DNA from: Trichomonas vaginalis G3
Taxonomy: Eukaryota; Parabasalia; Trichomonadida; Trichomonadidae
Direction: 5' to 3'
Assembly (NCBI RefSeq): GCF_026262505.1
Contig: NC_067206.1
Location: 1,364,001 to 1,428,000, forward strand
Length of the DNA stretch: 64,000 nt
Shown in pieces: positions 51,912 to 60,945 of this stretch (the stretch's first letter is position 1; each line of letters opens with the position of its first letter). A program made the position numbers and the translations under genes. Under the pieces are notes generated by a model that saw nothing but the letters and a program-made list of their open reading frames with translations, had not been told where the DNA came from and made no database searches.

Positions 51912-53177
51912 ATGTCAAATGAAACAGCGTCTATGAGAGAAATACAACACAACCGACAACTCATTATACAAGCTCTAAATAAGAACACAACAAACTTTTC
52001 AAACTATTCTAAGATATCTGAGTCATTGAAAGAAGGAAACTTAAAACTGACATTAAACCCAATGACAGATGAGTTTCTGTTTCAAGACAATAAGAACCAT
52101 ACTCTTTGTATAAATCCAACAAAAGGAACTTTAAACGAGAAACCTATAAAAGAACTTCTTTTGAAAGCAGATGTTGACAACAAAGCAGACAAAACATATG
52201 TAGACGATGCAATAGCAAAAGAAGAAGAAAGAGCTAACAAAGCTTATGCAACAAAAGAACATACTCATCCTGAACTAGCAGACAAAACATATGTTGACAA
52301 TAAAATGTCAAGTGAAGTGACAAGAGCTGAAAACGAATATTCTAAAAAGACTCATACACATACCATTGCAAATATTACAAACTTACAAGAAACCTTAGAG
52401 ACAAAAGCAAATAAGACTCATACACATACCATTGCAAATATTACAAACTTACAAGAAACCTTAAACAGGAAAAGTGACGTTGGACATACACATACAAGTT
52501 TTACAACTGTTGCTATAGAAAATATTGAAGGAACGGTTGAAGAACCTGATGGGGATGTATTATATTGGAAACCTCCTAACTTTCCACAAGGTTTAACATC
52601 GGATGAAAACATAACAACGATGAAATACATTAGATGTAGAAATGTTTATGCCATGGAGGATGAAAAAAACGTTAAATTCACTGCTCAAGATTTATATGAG
52701 AAGAAAGCAGACAAAACAGAGCTTCAAACATTAAAGACGGAAATACTTCAAACATTATATCCTATAGGCTCTATTTATACGTCAATGAACTCTACCAGAC
52801 CAGAAGTAGTACTTGGTTTTGGAACTTGGACTCAAATAGTCGACAGGTTTTTGTATTGTGCAAACTCTTCAAAGGAAACAGGTGGAAGTAAAACGATTTC
52901 AGGTGAAAACTTACCTGCGCACAGTCACTACATAGATTTAAGTACATCTCAAGCAGGTTGGCATAAGCATAAATTTTGGGATTGGTCAGCAATGACAAAA
53001 GGTAAAGGATATGATGTTAAAGACAACGTTCAGTTTGCTATAAATTGTTTCTGGGGTAACACTCAGGGAGATGGAAACCATACACATCGCGTTTCAGGGT
53101 ATACGCAAACAACGGGACAAAGTAAAGACTACATGCCACCTTACATGACAGTTTACGCATGGTATAGAAATGCTTAG
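51912..53177 (+). CDS. Tail-collar/fibre protein, 421 aa (element D, whole)
   Basis: N-terminal 80 residues helical; residues 90-190 carry short repeats (ADKTYVDD, THTHTIANITNLQET twice), typical of trimeric fibre shafts. The C-terminal 150 residues match phage gp10/collar: YPIGSIYTSM, GFGTWTQIVDRFLY, SGENLPAHSHYID, GNHTHRVSGYTQTTGQS, MPPYMTVYAWYR. Likely a surface fibre or receptor-binding protein. Its stop codon TAG shares bases with the integrase stop on the other strand. Confidence 0.85.
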   Translation: MSNETASMREIQHNRQLIIQALNKNTTNFSNYSKISESLKEGNLKLTLNPMTDEFLFQDNKNHTLCINPTKGTLNEKPIKELLLKADVDNKADKTYVDDAIAKEEERANKAYATKEHTHPELADKTYVDNKMSSEVTRAENEYSKKTHTHTIANITNLQETLETKANKTHTHTIANITNLQETLNRKSDVGHTHTSFTTVAIENIEGTVEEPDGDVLYWKPPNFPQGLTSDENITTMKYIRCRNVYAMEDEKNVKFTAQDLYEKKADKTELQTLKTEILQTLYPIGSIYTSMNSTRPEVVLGFGTWTQIVDRFLYCANSSKETGGSKTISGENLPAHSHYIDLSTSQAGWHKHKFWDWSAMTKGKGYDVKDNVQFAINCFWGNTQGDGNHTHRVSGYTQTTGQSKDYMPPYMTVYAWYRNA

Positions 53178-54134
53178 TCGTCATTTTCAACTTCTTTAGC
53201 ATATTCGTCAGGAGTTGTCTTATATTTGTTAGGAACTGTCTTTGAAAGTATACCACCTTGAACTTTGACAAGTTTGAAACGAGGTCTGACAATAGTAGTT
53301 TTATCTTCTGCTTGCAGTCTGTACATTTTGCCATGTTTGCCTAAAACTTCATAATATTCTCTTGTATACTTTCTTCTATTTTTACGAACACGAATGTGAG
53401 TACCTGTCGGGTTCCCATTGTTGTCATAGTCAATAGTATTTTCATATGGGTCGCGTTTAGGTATTTCTATTTTTACTTTGTCACCTTTCTGAAGTTTGAA
53501 GCCCGGCATTCTTTCTTGTTTGTCTCTTTTGACTAAATTATTAAATATATAGTCTTTCTCTAAGTCAGGGTTGTTTTTCATTTCTTCGGGGGAGTGGTTT
53601 CCCAAACCTTTTTGTTTACGGTTATTGTAAATATTTAAAACTTGTCTCATCTTTGCCTGGGAGAAGTGTCTATATTTGTCGTCATATGACATTTCATTTG
53701 CTTCACCACCTTGTGGTTGGTTTAAGTCTCTTAACATTTTTATACAACCGTCAATGACACCAAGAGCAGAATGGTTTTGGTCGACAATGAAATATTGGTT
53801 TACATTTTTTGAACGCAGATAGTTTTTTACATCATCTGATTTGAAAGAACTTTCACAGTCAGATGTTAGTTTTGTTGGATGGTATTTGTCAACGAATATT
53901 GTCAAAGCAGTTTTTCACATCTAAAATATTTTTGGACTGTAATGGTATGGCTTCACAGTATCTTGTGTTTTGACCGACAAATATTAGCCAGTATGGTGGT
54001 CCATCTTCTCTATACCTCGGAATGTTTTCCAAGATATCCATAAACCAAGCATTTGGTGTTGAACTAAAGATTTTTACCATGAGTGCTTTCTTTGTCGCTT
54101 TAGAAACATAGGGGTCCTTGTTTGAATTCGTCAT
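53174..54134 (-). pseudogene. rve-type integrase (element D)
   Basis: LTSDCESSFKSDDVKNYL, then QNHSALGVIDGCIKMLRDL, then the C-terminal barrel KLQKGDKVKIEIPKR. The long open part covers most of the catalytic core. Broken, as in B. The third acidic position of the core appears as Asp (GVIDGC), as in element A (KIVDAV). Confidence 0.8.
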
Positions 54135-54151
54135 TTTTTAACCCATAAGAA
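54135..54151. promoter_or_regulatory. Compact divergent promoter, 17 bp (element D)
   Basis: TTTTTAACCCATAAGAA lies between the integrase start (minus) and the ATG at 54,152. Confidence 0.5.
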
Positions 54152-54553
54152 ATGGGTTTATTTGGCGCATTAGCAGGAGTTGCATCCAGATTTTTACCCG
54201 CAGTAGGAACAATAGCCAGAGGTGTATTTGGAGTTGGAAGGAAGATTTTGAGTACATTAGGTATACTGAAAGAGAAAGCACAACCTATTATACAAACTGT
54301 ACAGAAAGGTTGGGATGTAGCACGAGATGCAACAAATCTTATTCCAAATCCTGAAACAAGAGGAAAAGTTCAAGGATGGATGGACAATGTAGGAAGACAA
54401 GCAGGAAACTATTATAACAAAGCAAATGACTACTATAACCAAGCAGGACACTATATGGACCAAGGTGAAAGATTCTTTAACAGAGGATATAACCATGCAC
54501 AACAGTGGGTAAACAATAACCAACCTCAACCGCCTCAAACGTGGGGAATGTAA
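54152..54553 (+). CDS. 133-aa membrane-active-looking virion protein candidate (element D, whole)
   Basis: The N-terminus MGLFGALAGVASRFLPAVG is hydrophobic and Gly/Ala-rich. GLFGALAG resembles the GLFGAIAG start of influenza HA2 fusion peptides, almost certainly by convergence. Next come a basic helix (GRKILSTLGILKEKAQ), an amphipathic middle, and a Tyr/Asn/Gln-rich tail ending PQPPQTWGM. Polyoma VP2 and adenovirus VI also pair an N-terminal membrane-seeking helix with a polar tail. A role in entry is inference. Confidence 0.55.
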   Translation: MGLFGALAGVASRFLPAVGTIARGVFGVGRKILSTLGILKEKAQPIIQTVQKGWDVARDATNLIPNPETRGKVQGWMDNVGRQAGNYYNKANDYYNQAGHYMDQGERFFNRGYNHAQQWVNNNQPQPPQTWGM

Positions 54554-54572
54554 AGTTTTTTATTGAGATGAA

Positions 54573-54710
54573 ATGAACAATGCAGCATTGAGACAAATGA
54601 GTTCAAGATGGATTTGTCGGCTTCCAGCATTTACACCACGTGTTTGTAAAGTTCTTCCTATACCTCAGGAAGTTTTAGACCGACTTAAAAAACCTAAACA
54701 ACCAGTTTGA
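54573..54710 (+). CDS. 45-aa basic protein (element D)
   Basis: MNNAALRQMSSRWICRLP and IPQEVLDRLKK align with the 50-aa protein of element B; the ends differ slightly. Both Cys are kept. Leader TTTTTTATTGAGATGAA. Confidence 0.5.
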   Translation: MNNAALRQMSSRWICRLPAFTPRVCKVLPIPQEVLDRLKKPKQPV

Positions 54711-54745
54711 AAACAAACCAAACTAAAATTTTTTACTGAGATGAA

Positions 54746-55330
54746 ATGACCGAAGAAGTTGAAACGGTAGATTTGACACCACAAACAAAAAGTTCAGAAC
54801 CATTGTCAAAACCTGTCAAAGAACTTACAGATGAAGAGAAAAATTCAATAATAGAAAGTGCCAGGTCTGGAAATACAAACCCTAACTATAAAGTCACTTT
54901 TCATAGAAATGGAACGGCTAGTATCTCAAAAAAGAAACAGACTCTCACAAATAAAATATTGAAGTCTGAAGGAGCTTTCGAGACAACAGATGGAAAAGTT
55001 TACTTCACTGACCAACAGTTCATTATAGAACATCTCATTGACTTAGAGTCGAAATATTCTAAACTTTACAACAAACACAAAAAGTCGAAAGGAAAACAAA
55101 AACAAATGGCATATGATATTTATGAAGATGTTGACGACACAACTGTTCCTGCAAGTGAAGTAAAGTCAGAGAAACCGAAAAGTGACGAAAAACCGATAGA
55201 AGAAGAAAAACCAAAAACTGAAGATAAACCAAAACCAAAGTTTAGTTTGGAAACTAAACCAAGTCAACCTTCATTAGCTGGTATGGGTTGGCGTCAAAGA
55301 CTTATGGCAGCAGGCGGTTATGTTAAGTAA
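54746..55330 (+). CDS. 194-aa charged protein (element D)
   Basis: Same length and almost the same sequence as 29,247-29,831, with a Lys-rich coiled coil near residues 100-125, an acidic Pro/Lys repeat region near 145-170 and the terminal GWRQRLMAAGGYVK. Whole. Confidence 0.65.
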   Translation: MTEEVETVDLTPQTKSSEPLSKPVKELTDEEKNSIIESARSGNTNPNYKVTFHRNGTASISKKKQTLTNKILKSEGAFETTDGKVYFTDQQFIIEHLIDLESKYSKLYNKHKKSKGKQKQMAYDIYEDVDDTTVPASEVKSEKPKSDEKPIEEEKPKTEDKPKPKFSLETKPSQPSLAGMGWRQRLMAAGGYVK

Positions 55331-55363
55331 AGAAAAAAATATTTTTTTTTATTTTTATAAAAA

Positions 55364-55633
55364 ATGCCCCCATATAGAATGGATAGAAAATCTGCTAGAA
55401 TAAAAGCAGAGTTGCAAAGATATGGTTGGAGAGTTTCGAAGAAGTTTAAATATAGGAAGGGAAGACCCATAAAAGTCTATGACAAATTGTCTGGTCTTCG
55501 CTACGAAATGGATTTGGAAACAGCACGTGCCAATTATCCAAACAGACTAGAGAGGTTAGAAGAAGAACGTCTTATGGACATGCCTTTCGATGTTAGTGAA
55601 CCTCAAGTTGAAGGAAACTTGTTTGTTAGATGA
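55364..55633 (+). pseudogene. DNA polymerase B remnant (element D)
   Basis: The 89 codons match the basic N-terminal region of the polymerase at 29,862 (MPPYRMDRKSARIKAELQRY). No polymerase motifs follow in this element, so D depends on another source of polymerase. Confidence 0.75.
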
Positions 55634-55685
55634 GAAATATGAAATGGCATACCATTTTAAAACAATATATTTTTACATATATTAA

Positions 55686-56541
55686 ATGCTTCAGGTTGAA
55701 AAACAAAGAACAAAAGTAGCAGATACAAAACCGTTAGACTATATCTATACAAATGCTAGTAGGACTATTTCAGATGAAGAAATTTCATCCCGAGTATACA
55801 GGTTTGACTATCCAATTCGTTGGCTTCAAAGTCCTTCAGATGCAAAGGCAATAGGATTTAGAAGAGTTTTGTTTTCAAATAGAACTAACGCATTTATGTT
55901 CGCAGTATATTTTCATGGGCAGTATAAAGGTTCTGATGGTCTAATAGACAAATTTGACGAAATGAGAATCTTTACAGTTCGTTCAGACGAAAGTCTTGAG
56001 AAAACTCTAAATGACTTTCAAACTCAAATGAACAAATATTATTGGGAATTTCAAGAAAAATACGACTCTTTACTAAATGGAACATACTATCTGAAACTAG
56101 AATATGACAAGATGAACTCCACCGTTTCATTTCAAAAGATTGAAATTAACCCTCCAAGAGATACAGAGTTTTTATTTTGGAAAGTAGACAAACGTTCTTG
56201 GGCACAATTTCTTCGGTTACTAAACCAGAACGAACCATTACCACCAGATGGTCCATTTAAATTTATACTTCCACCAGCAGATTTGACAGTTTATAGAAAC
56301 GTGTTTGACCCTCAAATGTTATGTGCCATGCAAGTTTCAGTTCAAGCAACAATAGTTTTCTATGTATCGGTAAGGACTTTTATGACTTTGCTTCTAAATT
56401 CTACGAACCACCTAGTAACAGTTTCTCTGACTTTCAAGTTTGGTTCACAACAAATGGTGTGCAACATATAATACCATTGTACTATGACTTTTATCTCGAA
56501 TTGTCTTTCATATACAACTACGGAAAAGTGCTGAAAAAGTG
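55686..56541 (+). pseudogene. Structural candidate family P, plus-strand copy (element D)
   Basis: MLQVEKQRTKVADTKPLDYI, RFDYPIRWLQSPSDAK, a long central stretch (KYYWEFQEKYDSLLNGTYYL) and SFSDFQVWFTTNGVQH. Related along its length to the minus-strand gene at 51,045-51,893. Broken. Leader ATTTTTACATATATTAA. Confidence 0.55.
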
Positions 56542-56783
56542 AGTTTATGTTAGCATGTTAGATCTAACACGTTTTCTAACATTTTTTTTCACCCTCTTGA
56601 ATTTTGTATAAAAACCAACCGCCGTTTTTCTTCCGGTTGCTATATTCTTCACAAAATGCTTGTTTTGAGGTCGAGCCACTTTTGGCTCCACCGTATTTTT
56701 CAACCAAAACTCATGAATTTTCCCGAAATAAAATAAAAAGTTAGTTTTTTTAAAAAAATATTTTTTATTTTTATTGTAAGAAC

Positions 56784-57664
56784 ATGTTAGCAACAACAGC
56801 ACCAAACTCTTTAGTTATGAACCCAACTTCAATGTTAGTAGAGATGAAAAGCTTCATTCCTTCTTCATATACTTTCGAAACAGAAATCCAGAAGATAAAG
56901 CAAGAACTTCTCCAAGGAGATTTAGATTGCACTGCAAAAGATGAAACAAATGAAGAATATCTTTATGACATGCAGGACCTGGTGGAACATCTACCTAAAC
57001 TTCCTGAAATACAACAACAAAAGCTCACTATTCCTGAATTCGATGAAATAGAAGTGAAACCAACTGACTCAGTTGAAACCAAGAAGTTCATACGTAAGGT
57101 TAACTATGAGTTTCTTGGATTTCATTGCAACCACAAAGTCATTGACATATATAAATCTGAAGAATTTAAGACCTACGACAACTTTGTTTCGTTAGTTGCA
57201 AAATGTGTATGGCAGATAAGAGATAAAGATAGAAGAGGTAAAGTATGGAACGGACAAATAAAACCAGCAGCCTTTGAGTTAAAGAAAACCATTTACGCCT
57301 TAGTTGTACTTGCAGGACAAATTTCAATGTACAATGCTAAAATGAACCCACAATGTTCTAAATGTAAAGCAGCAATGAGGAAATATAACTATTCTGTCAA
57401 AGAGATAGAACGTATGCGAAACGACTATGCTGACTTAAAGAAAGAAGCAGAGAAACCAGCAGAAGATAAAAATGGACATGTTGACATTTCTGAACAAAAA
57501 ACTATCCAACTGCTGACGATTTCCTTCTATCTGACGTCAAGAAGAAATATAAAGAAACATTCGGCATTGTTAAAACATTCGATGTACTGACAGAAGAAAT
57601 AGAAGCTACAAAACTGTTTAGAATTTCACGAATTCACAATGTTTACCATGTAAAACGCTTGTGA
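56784..57664 (+). pseudogene. Unknown Maverick protein with CxxC (element D)
   Basis: The long open part (268 codons) starts MLATTAPNSLVMNPTSMLVE. It has an acidic N-terminal third, a central globular part (KKFIRKVNYEFLGFHCNHKV), CSKCKAAMRKY near residue 198, and a coiled coil (VKEIERMRNDYADLKKEAE). Coding-like sequence continues to about 57,664. The CxxC is single, so a zinc site is not assured. Family unknown; broken. Confidence 0.5.
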
Positions 57665-57677
57665 AACTTTATGGTAG

Positions 57678-58009
57678 AAATATATTTTTGTCTGATTTAC
57701 GCTCATTGACGATGAAATCATGACAAAACATATACGAAGAAGTCTATTTCCTGTGTTGTTGTCAAAATGTCATGTTGTCACCATTTTCAAAAAGATGTTA
57801 GTTGACCGAGTGACCGAGTGACCTGGTGACCTGGTGACACCTAAAATATATTTTTGTCTGATTTACGCTCATTGACGATGAAGTTTTGACAAAACATGTA
57901 CGAAGAAGTTTATTTCCTGTGTTGTTGTCAAAATGTCATGTTGTCACCATTTTCAAAAAGATGTTAGTTGACCGAGTGACCGAGTGACCTGGTGACCTGG
58001 TGACACCTA
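57678..58009. repeat. Two tandem 166-bp units with GGTGACC iterons (element D)
   Basis: AAATATATTTTTGTCTGATT begins each unit (57,678 and 57,844). Each ends GACCGAGTGACC, repeated, then GACCTGGTGACCTGGTGACAC. The last part, and TGTTGTTGTCAAAATGTCATG before it, are shared with the minisatellite arrays of element A. The repeats lie next to a coding region, not within one. Confidence 0.9.
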
Positions 58010-58019
58010 AAATATATTT

Positions 58020-59480
58020 TTGCTGAAAAAATGACCAAAAATCATGATATAACTGTATTTTTTTGACGAAGAGAACTTTGACACTTCGTCAAAAAAATCC
58101 CTGAAATCGTAAAAAAATGACCAAATTTCATGAATTTCCTCATATGTTTGCGACCCGAGGAAAACCGAGGAACGAGATTCCGTACGAAAATCGTAAAAAA
58201 TTGCGAGTACGTACAAAAACGTAGTCGCCTAAAACTCATGAAAATCGTAAAAAAATGACCAAATTTCATTATATAACTGTTATTTTTTGACGAAGAGAAC
58301 TTTGACACTTCGTCAAAAAAATCCCTGAAATCGTAAAAAAATGACCAAATTTCATTATATAACTGTTATTTTTTTACGAAGAGAACTTTGACACTTCGTC
58401 AAAAAAATCCCTGAAATCATATCTTTTATACAAGATAGAAAATCTTACTCGCCTAAAACTCATGAAAATCGTGAAAAATTGCGACCCAGACTTTTTTCGG
58501 GGTCGCCTAAAACTCATGAAAATCGTGAAAAAATGACCAAATTTCATTATATAACTGTTATTTTTTGACGAAGAGAACTTTGACACTTCGTCAAAAAAAT
58601 CCCTGAAATCGTAAAAAAATGACCAAATTTCATTATATAACTGTTATTTTTTGACGAAGAGAACTTTGACACTTCGTCAAAAAAATCCCTGAAATCGTAA
58701 AAAAATGACCAAATTTCATGAATTTCCTCATATGTTTGCGACCCGAGGAAAACCGAGGAACGAGATTCCGTACGAAAATCGTAAAAAATTGCGAGTACGT
58801 ACAAAAACGTAGTCGCCTAAAACTCATGAAAATCGTAAAAAAATGACCAAATTTCATTATATAACTGTTATTTTTTGACGAAGAGAACTTTGACACTTCG
58901 TCAAAAAAATCCCTGAAATCGTAAAAAAATGACCAAATTTCATTATATAACTGTTATTTTTTTACGAAGAGAACTTTGACACTTCGTCAAAAAAATCCCT
59001 GAAATCATATCTTTTATACAAGATAGAAAATCTTACTCGCCTAAAACTCATGAAAATCGTGAAAAATTGCGACCCAGACTTTTTTCGGGGTCGCCTAAAA
59101 CTCATGAAAATCGTGAAAAAATGACCAAATTTCATTATATAACTGTTATTTTTTGACGAAGAGAACTTTGACACTTCGTCAAAAAAATCCCTGAAATCGT
59201 AAAAAAATGACCAAATTTCATTATATAACTGTTATTTTTTGACGAAGAGAACTTTGACACTTCGTCAAAAAAATCCCTGAAATCGTAAAAAAATGACCAA
59301 ATTTCATTATATAACTGTTATTTTTTGACGAAGAGAACTTTGACACTTCGTCAAAAAAATCCCTGAAATCGTAAAAAAATGACCAAATTTCATGATATAA
59401 CTGTATTTTTTTTACGAAGAGAACTTTGACACTTCGTCAAAAAAATCCCTGAAATCATATCTTTTATACAAGATAGAAAA
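58020..59480. repeat. Array of TTTTTTGACGAAG foldbacks, about 11 units (element D)
   Basis: Each unit of about 86-90 bp contains TTTTTGACGAAG, then AGAACTTTGACA, then CTTCGTCAAAAAAA, which fold as a hairpin, with ATGACCAAATTTCATTATAT between hairpins. A longer period of about 589 bp is superimposed (CATGAATTTCCTCATATG at 58,129 and 58,718). The same hairpin occurs in element B at 34,200-34,350. Open frames across it on the minus strand are by-products of the repeat. Confidence 0.9.
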
Positions 59481-59532
59481 AATAAAGTTAGTTTTTTATA
59501 AAATATTTTTTATTTTGTATGTAAATACATAT

Positions 59533-60144
59533 ATGACAAACATTGAGTTTGAAACAGTTAGAAAGATAGACAATGACACCAAAATGGTTAGAATAGGTGA
59601 TTTAAACGTAAGATACTCAAAGAAATACAACAAATATTCTTTGTCAGACATTATATCTCCATCTGGAAAGAAAACACACGACTGGGTTAGAAATGCTTCA
59701 ACTCAGAAAATTTTGACAAGAAATCCTGAGCTTATGATATCGGTAAGATTCTATGGAACTACAGCATATCTCATCGACAAAAGTCCTATACCAATAGTTT
59801 TGTTATGGTTAGACCCAGTTGTTGGATATAACTTCATAACATATGGTTCATTCGATACTGAACGTTGCAGTGAAGGCTTACTTTACATCGTTCAGAAACC
59901 GAAGGACTTCAATACAAAGAGATATAAGATAGGAAGAACATATAATATAACTCAAAGATATGACAGTACAGTCAATAGAGTCAAGGTTGTGTTCGTTAAC
60001 GATATGAGAGCTGCAGAAACAGAACTACTTGAAAAGTTTGAGAAAATGTATGGTGCTCCCATAAAAGGTAAAGAAACGTTTGAAGTAGATGAGATAGATA
60101 AAGCTATAAAATTATTTGACGAAGTTGCTGAAAAATACATGTAA
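59533..60144 (+). CDS. KilA-N domain plus T5orf172 (GIY-YIG-like) protein (element D)
   Basis: I choose the ATG at 59,533 (MTNIEFETVRKI) over an upstream non-ATG codon. Residues 20-95 fit KilA-N: YSLSDIISPSGKKTHDWVRN then a beta end. Residues 120-200 fit T5orf172/MUG113: GLLYIVQKPKDFNTKRYKIGR, a helix with DMRAAETELLEKF, then FEVDEIDKAIKLFDEV. This pair is common in phages and large DNA viruses and binds or nicks DNA. Frame whole, 203 aa. Leader AAATATTTTTTATTTTGTAT. Confidence 0.75.
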   Translation: MTNIEFETVRKIDNDTKMVRIGDLNVRYSKKYNKYSLSDIISPSGKKTHDWVRNASTQKILTRNPELMISVRFYGTTAYLIDKSPIPIVLLWLDPVVGYNFITYGSFDTERCSEGLLYIVQKPKDFNTKRYKIGRTYNITQRYDSTVNRVKVVFVNDMRAAETELLEKFEKMYGAPIKGKETFEVDEIDKAIKLFDEVAEKYM

Positions 60145-60480
60145 AGCGTTTATTTTTGGTCTTTTGTGAAAGTCAGGAAATAACGCTAATTTTTTTCTAT
60201 CTTAAGGAAATTCATGAAAATTCAAGAGGGTGAAAAAACAGGTGAAAAAAGAGGTGAAAAAACAGGTTAGATCTCACCTCTTCACCTAAAATATATTTTT
60301 GCCGAATTCTGTATAAAATTCTGAGTAAAATAATTTTTAGGGCATGTGTCAAACCGTTGAGTTTTCACAAAATTTAAAAAATAACGTTTACCATGTAAAA
60401 CGCTTATGTTAGAAAAAATGTTATTTTCTAATATTCTAACATAAACATTATTTTTGAGGAAAAAAATGAAGGTTCTATAC
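60145..60480. other. Intergenic region with AGATCT and TTAGAA palindromes (element D)
   Basis: GGTGAAAAAACAGGTTAGAT runs into CTCACCTCTTCACC (about 60,250-60,290), similar to 38,505-38,560 in element B. Further on, TATGTTAGAAAAAATG and CTAATATTCTAACATA pair (60,404-60,445). No gene is seen. Confidence 0.6.
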
Positions 60481-60485
60481 GGTTT

Positions 60486-60593
60486 CTAACCGTTAACAAG
60501 CTTGCCTTTTACATTCTGCCTGAGGAAGTCTTTAACAAGCTCGTTAATTTCAATTAGGTAAATTGCCTCGTCGGTAGGTTCGACTTCGACCAT
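60486..60593 (-). CDS. 35-aa (or repeat-extended) protein (element D)
   Basis: MVEVEPTDEAIYLIEINELV then KDFLRQNVKGKLVNG. It shares DEAIYLI and VKDFLR/VKDYLR with the minus-strand region of element B at 33,156-33,480. The frame is open upstream through the 21-bp repeat, which would add hydrophobic heptads (VLLLSVK); whether these are translated is unclear. Confidence 0.35.
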   Translation of the reverse strand: MVEVEPTDEAIYLIEINELVKDFLRQNVKGKLVNG

Positions 60594-60597
60594 TGCT

Positions 60598-60945
60598 ACT
60601 GACATTAGCAGTATTTTTACTGACAGTAGCAGTATTTTTACTGACAGTAGCAGTACTTTTACTGACAGTAGCAGTACTTTTACTGACAGTAGCAGTACTT
60701 TATCGTCGAAAACCCTCTCAAATTTTCCTTTTTACTGACATTAGCAGTACTTTTACTGACAGTAGCAGTACTTTTACTGACAGTAGCAGTACTTTATCGT
60801 CGAAAACCCTCTCAAATTTTCCTTTTTACTGACATTAGCAGTACTTTTACTGACAGTAGCAGTACTTTTACTGACAGTAGCAGTACTTTTACTGACAGTA
60901 GCAGTACTTTTACTGACAGTAGCAGTACTGCTACTGTCAGTAGCA
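60598..60945. repeat. 21-bp tandem repeat TTTTACTGACAGTAGCAGTAC
   Basis: About a dozen units of TTTACTGACAGTAGCAGTAC are interrupted by two copies of TTTATCGTCGAAAACCCTC. Units contain partly complementary ACTG/CAGT words. Because 21 is a multiple of three, frames on both strands stay open; I regard those frames as secondary. Confidence 0.9.

Noticed and set aside
58007-59174. Minus-strand frames with MSKFSSSKNNSYIMKFGHFF repeats
   Set aside because: They result from the tandem foldback array; the same frame is open only because unit length is near a multiple of three.
60593-60832. Plus-strand frame of repeated FLLTVAV
   Set aside because: It is a product of the 21-bp repeat, which is open on both strands; no independent start context.
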